Assembly: GCA_021797555.1 (NCBI GenBank)
Contig: JAJZZM010000001.1
Location: 104,874-168,873, forward strand
Direction: 5' to 3'
DNA from: Thermoplasmata archaeon
GTDB taxonomy: Archaea > Thermoplasmatota > Thermoplasmata > Thermoplasmatales > Thermoplasmataceae
DNA length: 64,000 nt
Shown here: positions 1 to 8,128 of the stretch, piece by piece
How positions within the stretch are numbered: position 1 is the first letter of the stretch
How the letters are laid out: each line of letters begins with the position of its first letter
Translations under genes and position numbers: made by a program
The notes under the pieces: generated by a model
Database searches by the model: none
Told to the model about the DNA's origin: nothing
The model's input: only the letters and a program-made list of their open reading frames with translations

Positions 1-344
1 TTTTCCTGTTCTGAGAATGCGCATAGCATTGCTTCTATGTCATCATGGCCTTCTGCTTTTGCTGCCATTGCAACATTTGTGTATTCTGATACGTGCTGTT
101 CTGATTCTTCCTTTGCCATGTCCTTTACAAACGCGTTTAATCCTTCATATTTCACTAATGTTGAGAATATTGCATTGAAATGGCCCTGCTCTACATTTGC
201 CTTGTCCATTAAATCCTTTGCAGTTTCCTTGTTTCCCATTTTCTCAAAATATTCTGCTGCCGCTTTTAATCTCATGTGGTCTTCTGCATTTGCCGTCAAC
301 AACTCTTTTAATCCCTGTTCTGTTTTTTCTCCTAATACTGACAT
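1..344 (-). CDS. Rubrerythrin/ferritin-like diiron protein (partial, C-terminus off the window)
   Basis: The first 114 residues of a protein whose 3' end lies beyond the window edge. Family role: a four-helix diiron protein (rubrerythrin/sulerythrin group) that reduces peroxide in the cytoplasm. What is seen: an all-helical, charged sequence with ferritin-like E-x-x-H signatures (EQGH at about residue 52 and ESEQH near 80) and an N-terminal EDHMRLKAA segment. Start ATG at 344 follows an AT-rich promoter with TATA-like sequence around 355-380. The C-terminal rubredoxin domain, if any, cannot be judged. The plus-strand open frame across the same bases is an antisense shadow. Confidence 0.8.
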   Translation of the reverse strand, partial: MSVLGEKTEQGLKELLTANAEDHMRLKAAAEYFEKMGNKETAKDLMDKANVEQGHFNAIFSTLVKYEGLNAFVKDMAKEESEQHVSEYTNVAMAAKAEGHDDIEAMLCAFSEQE

Positions 345-492
345 TCTTATCAATATTATTAAATATATGTTTATATATATAGTTTTCCCTCATTAATATG
401 AATAAATGGGAAAAATAAAAATAATTTTTATATAATAAATTAAAAATGGAATGGTTATGAAATTCTTTAAATAAAAGTTTTTATACTTGTAT

Positions 493-1359
493 TTAAATAA
501 ACCTTATTTCCTTTACACCGGGCAAAAGATTATTTTTCTGCATTGTGTCATAAAAAAATCTTAAGCCGGATTTTACATCGTTGAGGTTTACATTATATTC
601 CTGGACATCGGTATCTATTGTTCCCCTTATTATGTCTTCAGGAATATCGGCATTCTGTATTTCCCTCATCAATTTTATATCTATTGGCAATATTTCATCC
701 ATATGCTCCTCGGCATATTTTTTGCTCCTATTATAAAGTTCCTTAAATTTAACCGCGTTTTCTTCCCCAATTTCAGAATTTATAACAACTGTACCCATAG
801 GCATGGGCTTATTGCCGGATAATTCCTTCCACATATCCCACATGCTTATGACCTTTTTAGGCACTATACCCATTTCCTTTAAAGCATACATGGCCTTTAA
901 TTCATGAACTGCAACCATAACGGCATCTTCATTTACCATTGCATTAACCTCATCCAAAACCCTGTGCACAACAATTAATTTCTTATATTTTCCTATTAAT
1001 AGCTTATATAAATTAAATGCTGTTGTATTCAATCCGTGAACTATTATTTTTGAATCCCTCACATCATCCAAAGACATATCGTTAAGTGATAAAACCGGCA
1101 TTCCCGTAATTCCATCAACTGCGGATGCAACCGCCGATGATAATATATAGTAGTCTTTCTGTATATATGGGTATAATGCAGCGGATGGAACCGAGACATC
1201 AACCTCCTTTTTGACCACTTTATCATTTACATCCTGGACAGTCGGTATATATTCAAACTCCAGGTCAAAATCTGGAGATTTAATTTTTCCCTCAATTAAC
1301 GGAATAAACGGATATAAATCCCCGGAATCTGCAAGCGCCCCTATTCTTAATGTTTCCAT
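493..1359 (-). CDS. mqnD: 1,4-dihydroxy-6-naphthoate synthase-like protein (MqnD family)
   Basis: Probable last dedicated step of the futalosine route to menaquinone: converts cyclic dehypoxanthine futalosine to 1,4-dihydroxy-6-naphthoate. At 288 residues it has the usual length and the two-lobed solute-binding-protein-like fold of the MqnA/MqnD family. The pattern LNTTAFNLYKLL near residue 110, the later PMPMG segment and the C-terminal tail fit MqnD better than MqnA: Thermus MqnD as I remember it has TTAYFLL and PLPLG at these places. No other mqn gene is in the window, so the rest of the pathway must be elsewhere. It is a single gene, divergent from the nitrilase. Start ATG at 1359 follows an AT-rich promoter. 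Confidence 0.78.
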   Translation of the reverse strand: METLRIGALADSGDLYPFIPLIEGKIKSPDFDLEFEYIPTVQDVNDKVVKKEVDVSVPSAALYPYIQKDYYILSSAVASAVDGITGMPVLSLNDMSLDDVRDSKIIVHGLNTTAFNLYKLLIGKYKKLIVVHRVLDEVNAMVNEDAVMVAVHELKAMYALKEMGIVPKKVISMWDMWKELSGNKPMPMGTVVINSEIGEENAVKFKELYNRSKKYAEEHMDEILPIDIKLMREIQNADIPEDIIRGTIDTDVQEYNVNLNDVKSGLRFFYDTMQKNNLLPGVKEIRFI

Positions 1360-1438
1360 ATGTTAGTATTATAATTTATTATATAAATTTATCAAAATAA
1401 ATGATAAGGTTTTTATTAATTATTATAATGCATTAATA

Positions 1439-2221
1439 ATGATAAAGGTTGCATTAACGCAATTAAAGCCGGTGCATGATAAAAATATTAGTTTAAAAAA
1501 TATAGAATATTATTCAGGCATTGCATCAAAAAACAATTCCGATTTAATTGTATTCCCCGAATATTACATGTTTTATTCAAATAATAAAAATGACATTGTT
1601 AATGGATCTGAAACTCTGGACGGAGATTATATAAACAATGTGAAAAAAATTGCAGCAGATAACAATATAAATATAATAACCGGAATAAATGAAAAAAATG
1701 GAAATAATTATTATGACACATCTATCTATATAAATAAAAATGGTGAATTATCAAATTATTACAGAAAAACGCATTTATATGATGCCTTTGATTATAAGGA
1801 GTCCGATATTTACAATTATGGCAATGGCCCATTTAACATTTTTAAAATAAATGATATAAATCTCGGAATGCTTATATGCTATGATGTAAGATTCCCGGAG
1901 GTGTTCAGGAGTTATTCGTTGAATAATGCGGATGCAGTTGTAATAATATCGGGCTGGTTTTCCGGGCCTGTAAAGGAGGAGCAGTGGCTATCACTGATTT
2001 CTGTGCGGGCACTTGAGAATACAATTTTTATCGGGACCTCAAATTTAATAGGCGATGGCTTTACAGGCATAACCTCATTTGTAGACCCTATAGGAATAAT
2101 AATAAACAGGTGCTCTGAAAGTGAAAATATTATATATTCAACAATTGATGGTGAAAGAATAAAAAATGTAAGGAAGATTATGCCATTGTTAAACCAGAGA
2201 AGGCCGGAATTGTATAGATGA
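1439..2221 (+). CDS. Carbon-nitrogen hydrolase (nitrilase/omega-amidase-like)
   Basis: Cytoplasmic hydrolase of C-N bonds in amides or nitriles. The full 260-residue single-domain family length is present. The catalytic triad is visible: Glu41 in VFPEYYMF, Lys110 in YYRKTHLYD and the nucleophile Cys147 in MLICYDVRFPE. The ICYD-R-FPE motif is typical of omega-amidase and Nit-type members, so a small dicarboxylic-acid amide is a likely substrate, but this cannot be settled from sequence. The gene is divergent from mqnD and is followed after 5 bp by a small ORF, possibly in one transcript. Confidence 0.87.
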   Translation: MIKVALTQLKPVHDKNISLKNIEYYSGIASKNNSDLIVFPEYYMFYSNNKNDIVNGSETLDGDYINNVKKIAADNNINIITGINEKNGNNYYDTSIYINKNGELSNYYRKTHLYDAFDYKESDIYNYGNGPFNIFKINDINLGMLICYDVRFPEVFRSYSLNNADAVVIISGWFSGPVKEEQWLSLISVRALENTIFIGTSNLIGDGFTGITSFVDPIGIIINRCSESENIIYSTIDGERIKNVRKIMPLLNQRRPELYR

Positions 2222-2226
2222 TATAA

Positions 2227-2466
2227 ATGATTTATGTTTTAATGAGAAAAGAAATATCAAAATATTTGGTAACAAAAATATCATGCGACTACCTTTTTGA
2301 TAGGATGAATAATTTAAACGAAAATGAAATAAAGCTGGATTTTACCCTGGTTTATTATATAAGCAATGAATTCATGAAAGAATATAAAATTAATAAAAAC
2401 AGCTGCAAAAAAAATATAACTGAAGTAAATATGCCATTAAATTTTAAAAATTTTATATACAATTAA
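2227..2466 (+). CDS. Small protein, possible STAS-like (DUF4325) fold
   Basis: 79 residues; an alternative start at 2242 would give 74. It begins 5 bp after the nitrilase stop, so it is probably co-transcribed with it, and its 3' end overlaps the convergent radical SAM gene by 14 bp. I do not recognise it firmly. The stretch KLDFTLVYYISNEFMKEY resembles the core of DUF4325/STAS-like domains (DF-x-x-V-x-x-IS-x-x-F-x-x-E), and the ending VNMPLNFKNF also fits their C-terminus. This is pattern similarity only. Function unknown. Confidence 0.55.
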   Translation: MIYVLMRKEISKYLVTKISCDYLFDRMNNLNENEIKLDFTLVYYISNEFMKEYKINKNSCKKNITEVNMPLNFKNFIYN

Positions 2467-3466
2467 TTATCCTATTTTTTAATTTTATGCCCGCATTAAA
2501 TCCGCATTTTTTGCATTTTCCGTTGCCATCCAGATTAACAATTTTTGATACGAAACCATGCCTTTTTATTAATAATGAATTGCATTCAGGGCAGTAAGTA
2601 TTCTCATAATTTTCCTCAGGCACATTGCCTATGTATACATATTTCATTCCCAAATCCCTGGCCAAATCATAATGCTTTTTTAATGTTTCAAATGGCGTTG
2701 GATATATATCCAATTTATAATCAGGATGGTACCTTAAAAAACTTATTGGAGTATATTCCCCTAAAATATCTTTTATTTTTAATACCATTTTTTTTGCATC
2801 CTCCAGGTTATCGCCTATCCCGGGTATTACCAAATCCGTTATTTCAGTGTGTATATTATATTTCTTTGCGCGTTCAAAATTTTCATATATTTTATCTGCC
2901 GTTAAAACAGATATGTATTTGTTATAAAAATTATTATTTGCATTGCCCTTGAAATCGATGGTCATTGCATCCAAAAATTCCGATGCGCATTCCATTGATT
3001 CTGATGTTTCATAGCCGTTTGTAACAAATATGTTAATCAGGCCATGTTTCCTTGCCAGTACTCCTATGTCGTGTGCGTATTCCATGAATATTGTTGGTTC
3101 ATTGTATGTGTATGCTATGCCATCAACATTGTATTTTAAAGCCAGGTCTATTACATCCTCCGGTGAGAAATATGATCCTTCAACTGTTTTTCTCTGGCTC
3201 ATGTCATAGTTCTGGCAGTATTTACAGGCAAAATTGCATCCTGCCGTGCCAAATGATAGTATCCTTGAGCCGGGATATATGTGCAGTACAGGTTTTTTTT
3301 CTATAGGGTCTATATTGAATCCATAGGGCACATTATAGACATCCAAAACCAATTTATTATTTTTATTTGACCTGACGCCGCAGAATCCCCTTTGGTTGCC
3401 GGATAACAGGCAATAACGGTAACATGCAGTACACCTTATTTTATTGCCCTCAACACTATAAAGCAT
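2453..3466 (-). CDS. amrS: AmmeMemoRadiSam system radical SAM enzyme AmrS
   Basis: Radical S-adenosylmethionine enzyme of the AmmeMemoRadiSam trio. The 337 residues contain an N-terminal Cys-rich segment (C12, C15, C19, C29), the radical SAM cluster motif C77-NFA-C81-KY-C84, a TIM-barrel body, and a C-terminal zinc-ribbon (YCPEC ... CKKCG, about 293-320). The family is related to pyruvate-formate-lyase activating enzymes, but its substrate is not established to my knowledge. It lies just downstream of the Memo gene (31 bp gap, same strand) and near AMMECR1, which strongly supports the assignment. Start ATG at 3466. Confidence 0.92.
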   Translation of the reverse strand: MLYSVEGNKIRCTACYRYCLLSGNQRGFCGVRSNKNNKLVLDVYNVPYGFNIDPIEKKPVLHIYPGSRILSFGTAGCNFACKYCQNYDMSQRKTVEGSYFSPEDVIDLALKYNVDGIAYTYNEPTIFMEYAHDIGVLARKHGLINIFVTNGYETSESMECASEFLDAMTIDFKGNANNNFYNKYISVLTADKIYENFERAKKYNIHTEITDLVIPGIGDNLEDAKKMVLKIKDILGEYTPISFLRYHPDYKLDIYPTPFETLKKHYDLARDLGMKYVYIGNVPEENYENTYCPECNSLLIKRHGFVSKIVNLDGNGKCKKCGFNAGIKLKNRIINCI

Positions 3467-3497
3467 AATATATTAATGCATAAAATAATATATAAAT

Positions 3498-4316
3498 TTA
3501 TTCAATATATGCAACCATTGAAGAGTAGCCTACTACCCTTTTATAATCATTGTTGGCATCGCCTGAATTGCTATGGTTCAAAAGCCTGATTTTGCCCTTC
3601 ATATTTTTTGTTATTAACATTAATGTTGCTATTGCCCCATAGCCACATGCTGTTATATGGTACTTTTCTATATCCTCATAGAATTTGGTTACCTTCAGAT
3701 TTATTATGTCGTTTATTAATATATTATCATTTTCATCATTTCTATTGGCAGGCAAATAATGATTCATATCGGAACTTATAATTATGAATGGCTTATCATT
3801 TATCGATAATACGGTTTCTGATAAATCCCTCGCAATGCCTATATTCTGTTTCCCAAGGATTATAGGCGTAAATTTAAAATTATTATTAAAAAGGTATTGC
3901 AGAAACGGTATTTGAACTTCAATGGAATGCTCAATTGAATGGGCTTCCTTGTCATCCTTTATGATATCTGATTTTGTAATTAGTTTGTCTGAAAATGAAC
4001 TGTCAATAGGGGCATTACCCAGTGGTGTATTCCAGAAACCGTCAGGATAAATTGCAGGATAGAATGGATATCCGTAATGATTTGGACCTATTATCAAAAA
4101 TCTTTTTTTGCTGTAATGCTTTATAATATTATATGCATAGCCGGCAGTTTTGCCTGAATATGCATATCCGGCATGCGGAACTATAACACCTATTATTTTT
4201 TTATAGTCAAAATCTTCCGGCTTATTTTCAATATAGGGCCCTATCACTGATAATAAGGATTCCTCATCATCGGGATAAAATGCACCTGCCACATATGGCT
4301 CCCTAACATTTTCCAT
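3498..4316 (-). CDS. amrB: AmmeMemoRadiSam system protein B (MEMO1 family)
   Basis: MEMO1-like protein related in fold to class III extradiol dioxygenases; the mammalian homologue has been described as a metal/redox protein. At 272 residues it is full length. Putative metal ligands are visible: H48 in VPHAGYAYSG, H80 in IGPNHYG and C224 in TACGYGA, with further conserved histidines at 127, 130 and 186. It is probably transcribed with amrS downstream and shares a 71-bp divergent promoter region with the AMMECR1 gene. What the trio does in archaea is unknown to me. Confidence 0.92.
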   Translation of the reverse strand: MENVREPYVAGAFYPDDEESLLSVIGPYIENKPEDFDYKKIIGVIVPHAGYAYSGKTAGYAYNIIKHYSKKRFLIIGPNHYGYPFYPAIYPDGFWNTPLGNAPIDSSFSDKLITKSDIIKDDKEAHSIEHSIEVQIPFLQYLFNNNFKFTPIILGKQNIGIARDLSETVLSINDKPFIIISSDMNHYLPANRNDENDNILINDIINLKVTKFYEDIEKYHITACGYGAIATLMLITKNMKGKIRLLNHSNSGDANNDYKRVVGYSSMVAYIE

Positions 4317-4387
4317 AGCTGGAAATTACTATTATTTATTTAAAAGTTATATAAATGTTTAAATTCTAAAATTCATTATATATAAAC
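4317..4387. promoter_or_regulatory. Divergent promoter between Memo and AMMECR1 genes
   Basis: 71 bp between two divergent starts. AT-rich, with TATA-like elements for both directions (TTATATAAA near the centre). Both genes would be leaderless or nearly so. Shared control of the AmmeMemoRadiSam genes is inferred from the layout. Confidence 0.55.
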
Positions 4388-4948
4388 ATGAATACATTAA
4401 TGGATGATTTTCTTGACTCAATTAATGATAATGACAGAAAAATACTTATAGGAATTGCAAAAAATGCAATCAAAAATAAATTTAATATAAAATATGATGA
4501 AATAATTATACCTGAAAAGTTAAAGAAAAGATACGGTGCATTTGTAACAATAAATGAAAACAATTCATTGAGGGGCTGCATTGGCTACCCCTATCCCGTT
4601 ATGGAATTATATAAAGCTGTTGAAAGCTCTGCAGTGGAAGCGTCATTCAATGACCCAAGATTCATGCCATTAAAAAAGGAAGAAATTGATAAAATAGAAA
4701 TAGAAATAACCATTTTAGGTGGGATGAAAAAATTTGACTATAAAAAAATAGATGATATTACACTGGGGAAACATGGATTATACATTAAAAATAGCATTTA
4801 TTCCGGAATTTTATTGCCACAGGTGGCAGTAGAATATAACCTTACAAAAAAAGAATTTTTGGAGGAAACGTGTTTAAAGGCAGGATTAAATAGAAACTGT
4901 TATATTAATTCAGAATTATATGTTTTTGAGGGAAAAATAATTAAATAG
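4388..4948 (+). CDS. amrA: AmmeMemoRadiSam system protein A (AMMECR1 family)
   Basis: AMMECR1-domain protein, 186 residues, a complete single domain. The hallmark LRGCIGY motif is at about residues 60-66, followed by the family's DPRF-x-PL segment and the C-terminal region ending with VFEGK. The human homologue is linked to the AMME syndrome; the biochemical activity of archaeal members is not established to my knowledge. It is transcribed away from the Memo and AmrS genes and followed after 6 bp by a glycosyltransferase, which may be a second cistron. Confidence 0.92.
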   Translation: MNTLMDDFLDSINDNDRKILIGIAKNAIKNKFNIKYDEIIIPEKLKKRYGAFVTINENNSLRGCIGYPYPVMELYKAVESSAVEASFNDPRFMPLKKEEIDKIEIEITILGGMKKFDYKKIDDITLGKHGLYIKNSIYSGILLPQVAVEYNLTKKEFLEETCLKAGLNRNCYINSELYVFEGKIIK

Positions 4949-4954
4949 GTTTAT

Positions 4955-6061
4955 ATGATAAAAATAACATTTGTTATACCTGCAAATATTCATTTCAACG
5001 GTGGTATTGAAAAAACTGTAAAGAAATATGTTGATTATAAAACTGAAAATTTTGATGTTACAGTGCTTGAAGGTAAAAATGATAATAAAAATGATGATTA
5101 CAATAAAATAGTAATAAACTCAATTTACTGTAATTATATATTAAAAACTTCAGGAGCCAAAAATTTTCTTATAAGGATTATGTCTCCATTATTATTGGAA
5201 ATAGATAGGATAAGAAATCTAAAAAAAATAATTTATATTGAAAAAAATTCAGATATAATTTATTTAACAAACAATGATTTATATTTTTTATTTAAAAGGC
5301 CTAAAATAATAATATGGAGCGAACATGGCAATCTGCCATTCAATTATACCGGATTAAATGTATTTAATAAAATATTATCAAAACTAATGCTGAAAAAGGT
5401 AATATTTAAAAAAATAAGTTATTTCCATATAATTAATTGCTATTATGATAGGTATATTTCATCCTATGGAAAATATTTCTGCGTGCCCAATGGTGTTGAC
5501 TCCGGTAAATTTGTCCCGGAAAATGTTAAAAACAGCAAAATTAAATTATTGTTTGTTGGAAGGCTTGAAAAATCCAAGGGCATAGACATGATCATAGAAT
5601 TATTTAATGAACTGAATGATAACTATGATTTAACGGTGGTTGGATCGGGGACCATGGAATATATGATGGAAAATAATAAAAATATACATTACTATAAAAA
5701 TATAGATATAGATAAATTAACGGAAATCTATAAAAATTCAGATGTTTTTATTTTTCCATCGGTGCTTGAGAATTTCGGGCTGGCAATACTGGAGGCCCTA
5801 TCATCAGGATTGTATGTTATAACGTCCAGCAATATGAAGCCCAGATTTGATTATTTTGAAAAAATGGAATATCTGGAGTATATTAATCCTGACATTGATA
5901 GCATAAAAAATGCATTAAAAAATATTGATAAAAAACTCGAATATGCAAATATTTATGAAAATAAAATAAAAATCCATGAATATATAAGCAAAAATTACGA
6001 CTGGAAAAATATTGTAAATATATTATATAAAGACCTTGAAGATGTATATAATAATGAATAA
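4955..6061 (+). CDS. Glycosyltransferase family 4 (GT-B fold)
   Basis: Transfers a sugar from a nucleotide-sugar donor, probably in cell-surface glycan or glycolipid assembly. The N-terminal half carries the acceptor-side Rossmann fold with the motif HFNGGIEK near residue 14. The C-terminal half has the family signature LLFVGRLEKSKGID at about 200 and the E-x7-E motif in FPSVLENFGLAILEA at about 268-282. Length 368 is normal. No transmembrane segment is evident, so it should act at the inner membrane face. It follows the AMMECR1 gene by 6 bp; donor and acceptor unknown. Confidence 0.85.
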   Translation: MIKITFVIPANIHFNGGIEKTVKKYVDYKTENFDVTVLEGKNDNKNDDYNKIVINSIYCNYILKTSGAKNFLIRIMSPLLLEIDRIRNLKKIIYIEKNSDIIYLTNNDLYFLFKRPKIIIWSEHGNLPFNYTGLNVFNKILSKLMLKKVIFKKISYFHIINCYYDRYISSYGKYFCVPNGVDSGKFVPENVKNSKIKLLFVGRLEKSKGIDMIIELFNELNDNYDLTVVGSGTMEYMMENNKNIHYYKNIDIDKLTEIYKNSDVFIFPSVLENFGLAILEALSSGLYVITSSNMKPRFDYFEKMEYLEYINPDIDSIKNALKNIDKKLEYANIYENKIKIHEYISKNYDWKNIVNILYKDLEDVYNNE

Positions 6062-6062
6062 T

Positions 6063-7055
6063 TTATATGAAGTTCAGTTTTTCTGAATAAACATGGTTTG
6101 ATAATTGCCTTAACTGTTCATTTCCGTAGAATATGGATTTCAATATTACCGCATCCCTGTAGAATTTTTCAACGCCAAAGTCTTTAAAATAACCGTAGCC
6201 ACCGTGGATGTTTACAGAAAATCTTGCTATTTCAACTATTGAATCCATTGCAAAGTTGAATGTGTAATATTTATCCAGATTATTGTAAAGTATTGACCTG
6301 AGTATATTTTCCTTTGAATGCATCTCTGATAATTTAAATGCTAATGGTTCATAATTTTTTAAATACGCACCGAACGTTGTCCTTACCTTTGAATATTCCA
6401 TGGCCTTATTTATTGCACCTGATATTATCCCCAGGGCAATTGCAGATAAATCATTGTATGAATTCAATATTATATCCTCCTTCCTGTTTTTATCATCCAC
6501 CACATTATATTTATTATCCAATTCAATGTCCCCGAATTTTAAACCCTTGAATCCCATGAAATCCTTTTCATTTATTTTAAATGGGGATTCTGCAATAATG
6601 GTTTTTTTATCAAACAAAACTATATTTTTCGAATCAGGGTTTAATATATTTTTAATAATGCCGCTTACATTGCTATTATAATCAAGGCTGTACTTATCAT
6701 TCATAAAATCAACGGAAACGTTAACCTTCCCCGATGAAACGTCAGATAAAATTGATTCATATTCTGTATTTATCACTGCCGGCATATATAATGAATTGAT
6801 CATGAAAATTTTCATTGCAATGGATGGCGAATACTTTGATATTTCCTCCAAAATTATATGGTATGATGTATCATCCAGAGCTGAACCACCGTATTTATCT
6901 CCAATTTTTGCACCCAAAAATCCCTGTGATGCCAGAAGAGAATTCATGTTTTTTCCTATTTTTTCTTCCTCTATTTTTTTCTCATCAATATTTTTTTCAC
7001 AGAACTCCCTTACTGTATCAATTAATATATTGTTTTCCTCATCCAAATTACTCAC
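6063..7055 (-). CDS. Acyl-CoA dehydrogenase-like protein, divergent/short
   Basis: Acyl-CoA dehydrogenase fold, but only 330 residues against the usual 375-390. The C-terminal domain is recognisable (RTTFGAYLKNYEPLAFKL, then HGGYGYFKDFGVEKFYRDA). The central TEP-x-x-GSD flavin/substrate motif seen in its neighbour is missing, and where the neighbour has EGTSDVEK with the catalytic Glu this protein has FYGNEQLR. It may therefore be a non-catalytic partner. It overlaps the 3' neighbour's frame by 8 bp (start at 7055, neighbour stop at 7048), so the two are translationally coupled. Confidence 0.8.
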   Translation of the reverse strand: MSNLDEENNILIDTVREFCEKNIDEKKIEEEKIGKNMNSLLASQGFLGAKIGDKYGGSALDDTSYHIILEEISKYSPSIAMKIFMINSLYMPAVINTEYESILSDVSSGKVNVSVDFMNDKYSLDYNSNVSGIIKNILNPDSKNIVLFDKKTIIAESPFKINEKDFMGFKGLKFGDIELDNKYNVVDDKNRKEDIILNSYNDLSAIALGIISGAINKAMEYSKVRTTFGAYLKNYEPLAFKLSEMHSKENILRSILYNNLDKYYTFNFAMDSIVEIARFSVNIHGGYGYFKDFGVEKFYRDAVILKSIFYGNEQLRQLSNHVYSEKLNFI

Positions 7056-8127
7056 CTTTTAATATGAATCTTGATATTATCAACTTCTCAACGTCGCTTG
7101 TGCCTTCCCATATTTCCATAATCTTTGCATTCCTGAATATTCTTTCAACATTTTCATTTAATGAATTTACACCTAAAATTTCCATTGCCTTTTCGGATGA
7201 ATAAACGGCAGTTTCGCCTGCATAGGCCTTTGCCATGCTTGTAAGCTGGGGCCTCGGCTCAAATTTAAATAAATATGATGCCGCATTGTATGTTAATTCT
7301 TTGGATGCCTCTATCCTTGTAGATATATCCGCTATTCCGAACATTGTATTTTCATCCTTTATTTCATTTGATTTGACATAGTTCAATATTTTATCAAATG
7401 CACCTTCAGCTATGCCCAGTGCCTGTGCTGCAACATATATCCTGCTGATGTTGAAAAATGTCATTATATAGTAAAATCCCTTGCCTTCCTCTCCGATTAA
7501 ATCATCCTTGCTTAATTCTATATTATTGAATGTTAATTCTGCAGTATTTGTTGCCCTTACCCCCAATTTCCCTTCCAGCTTATTTGCCTTGAATCCGTTT
7601 AGTTTTGTATTCAATAAAAATGTGCTTAGGCCATGGTGTGGCTTTTCTTCATTGGAAGTCCTTGCCAGAACAACCAGATAATCTGCAATTGCGCCGTTTG
7701 TTATGAACATCTTGGAACCGTTTAATATATATTTGTCCCCCTTTTTTGTTGCTGTTGTTTTTATATGTGCAACATCACTGCCTCCTGATGGCTCTGTAAC
7801 ACCCAGGCCCAGTATATATTTCCCGGAATAAACATCGTTTAGGAATTCTCTCTGCTCATCATTGCCGAATAGCATCAAAACCTCTGCCCCGAAATATGGC
7901 GTTGTAACCGATATGCCCAAACCTGCATCAATCCTGCACAGTTCCTCTATTGCTATCAATATTTTAGCTGGATTCTGCATATCAATGATCCCCAGCGATA
8001 ATGATTTTTTCCTTAAATCATCAGGGTATTCTTCATCCCGGTCGTATTTTGCTGCCACCCCATCCGTAAATTCCTTTAAGGCGAAATCCCTTATAGTTTT
8101 TCTATAATCATTGTATTCCTCAAACAT
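7048..8127 (-). CDS. Acyl-CoA dehydrogenase
   Basis: FAD enzyme that desaturates acyl-CoA at the alpha-beta bond, the first oxidative step of beta-oxidation. About 359 residues from ATG at 8127. Seen: LGVTEPSGGSDVAHIKTTA (flavin and substrate loop), RIYVAAQALGIAEGAF and the C-terminal IWEGTSDVEKLIISR, which carries the likely catalytic Glu. A longer frame reaches 8175, but a GAGAGGG ribosome-binding sequence inside the thiolase 3' end sits just before 8127 and fixes that start. There is one base between the thiolase stop and this start. Part of a four-gene oxidation operon. Confidence 0.9.
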   Translation of the reverse strand: MFEEYNDYRKTIRDFALKEFTDGVAAKYDRDEEYPDDLRKKSLSLGIIDMQNPAKILIAIEELCRIDAGLGISVTTPYFGAEVLMLFGNDEQREFLNDVYSGKYILGLGVTEPSGGSDVAHIKTTATKKGDKYILNGSKMFITNGAIADYLVVLARTSNEEKPHHGLSTFLLNTKLNGFKANKLEGKLGVRATNTAELTFNNIELSKDDLIGEEGKGFYYIMTFFNISRIYVAAQALGIAEGAFDKILNYVKSNEIKDENTMFGIADISTRIEASKELTYNAASYLFKFEPRPQLTSMAKAYAGETAVYSSEKAMEILGVNSLNENVERIFRNAKIMEIWEGTSDVEKLIISRFILKGE

Positions 8128-8128
8128 T

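Noticed and set aside
37-396. A 119-codon plus-strand frame at the left edge
   Set aside because: The minus strand carries a clear rubrerythrin-like protein in the same bases, so this is an antisense shadow.
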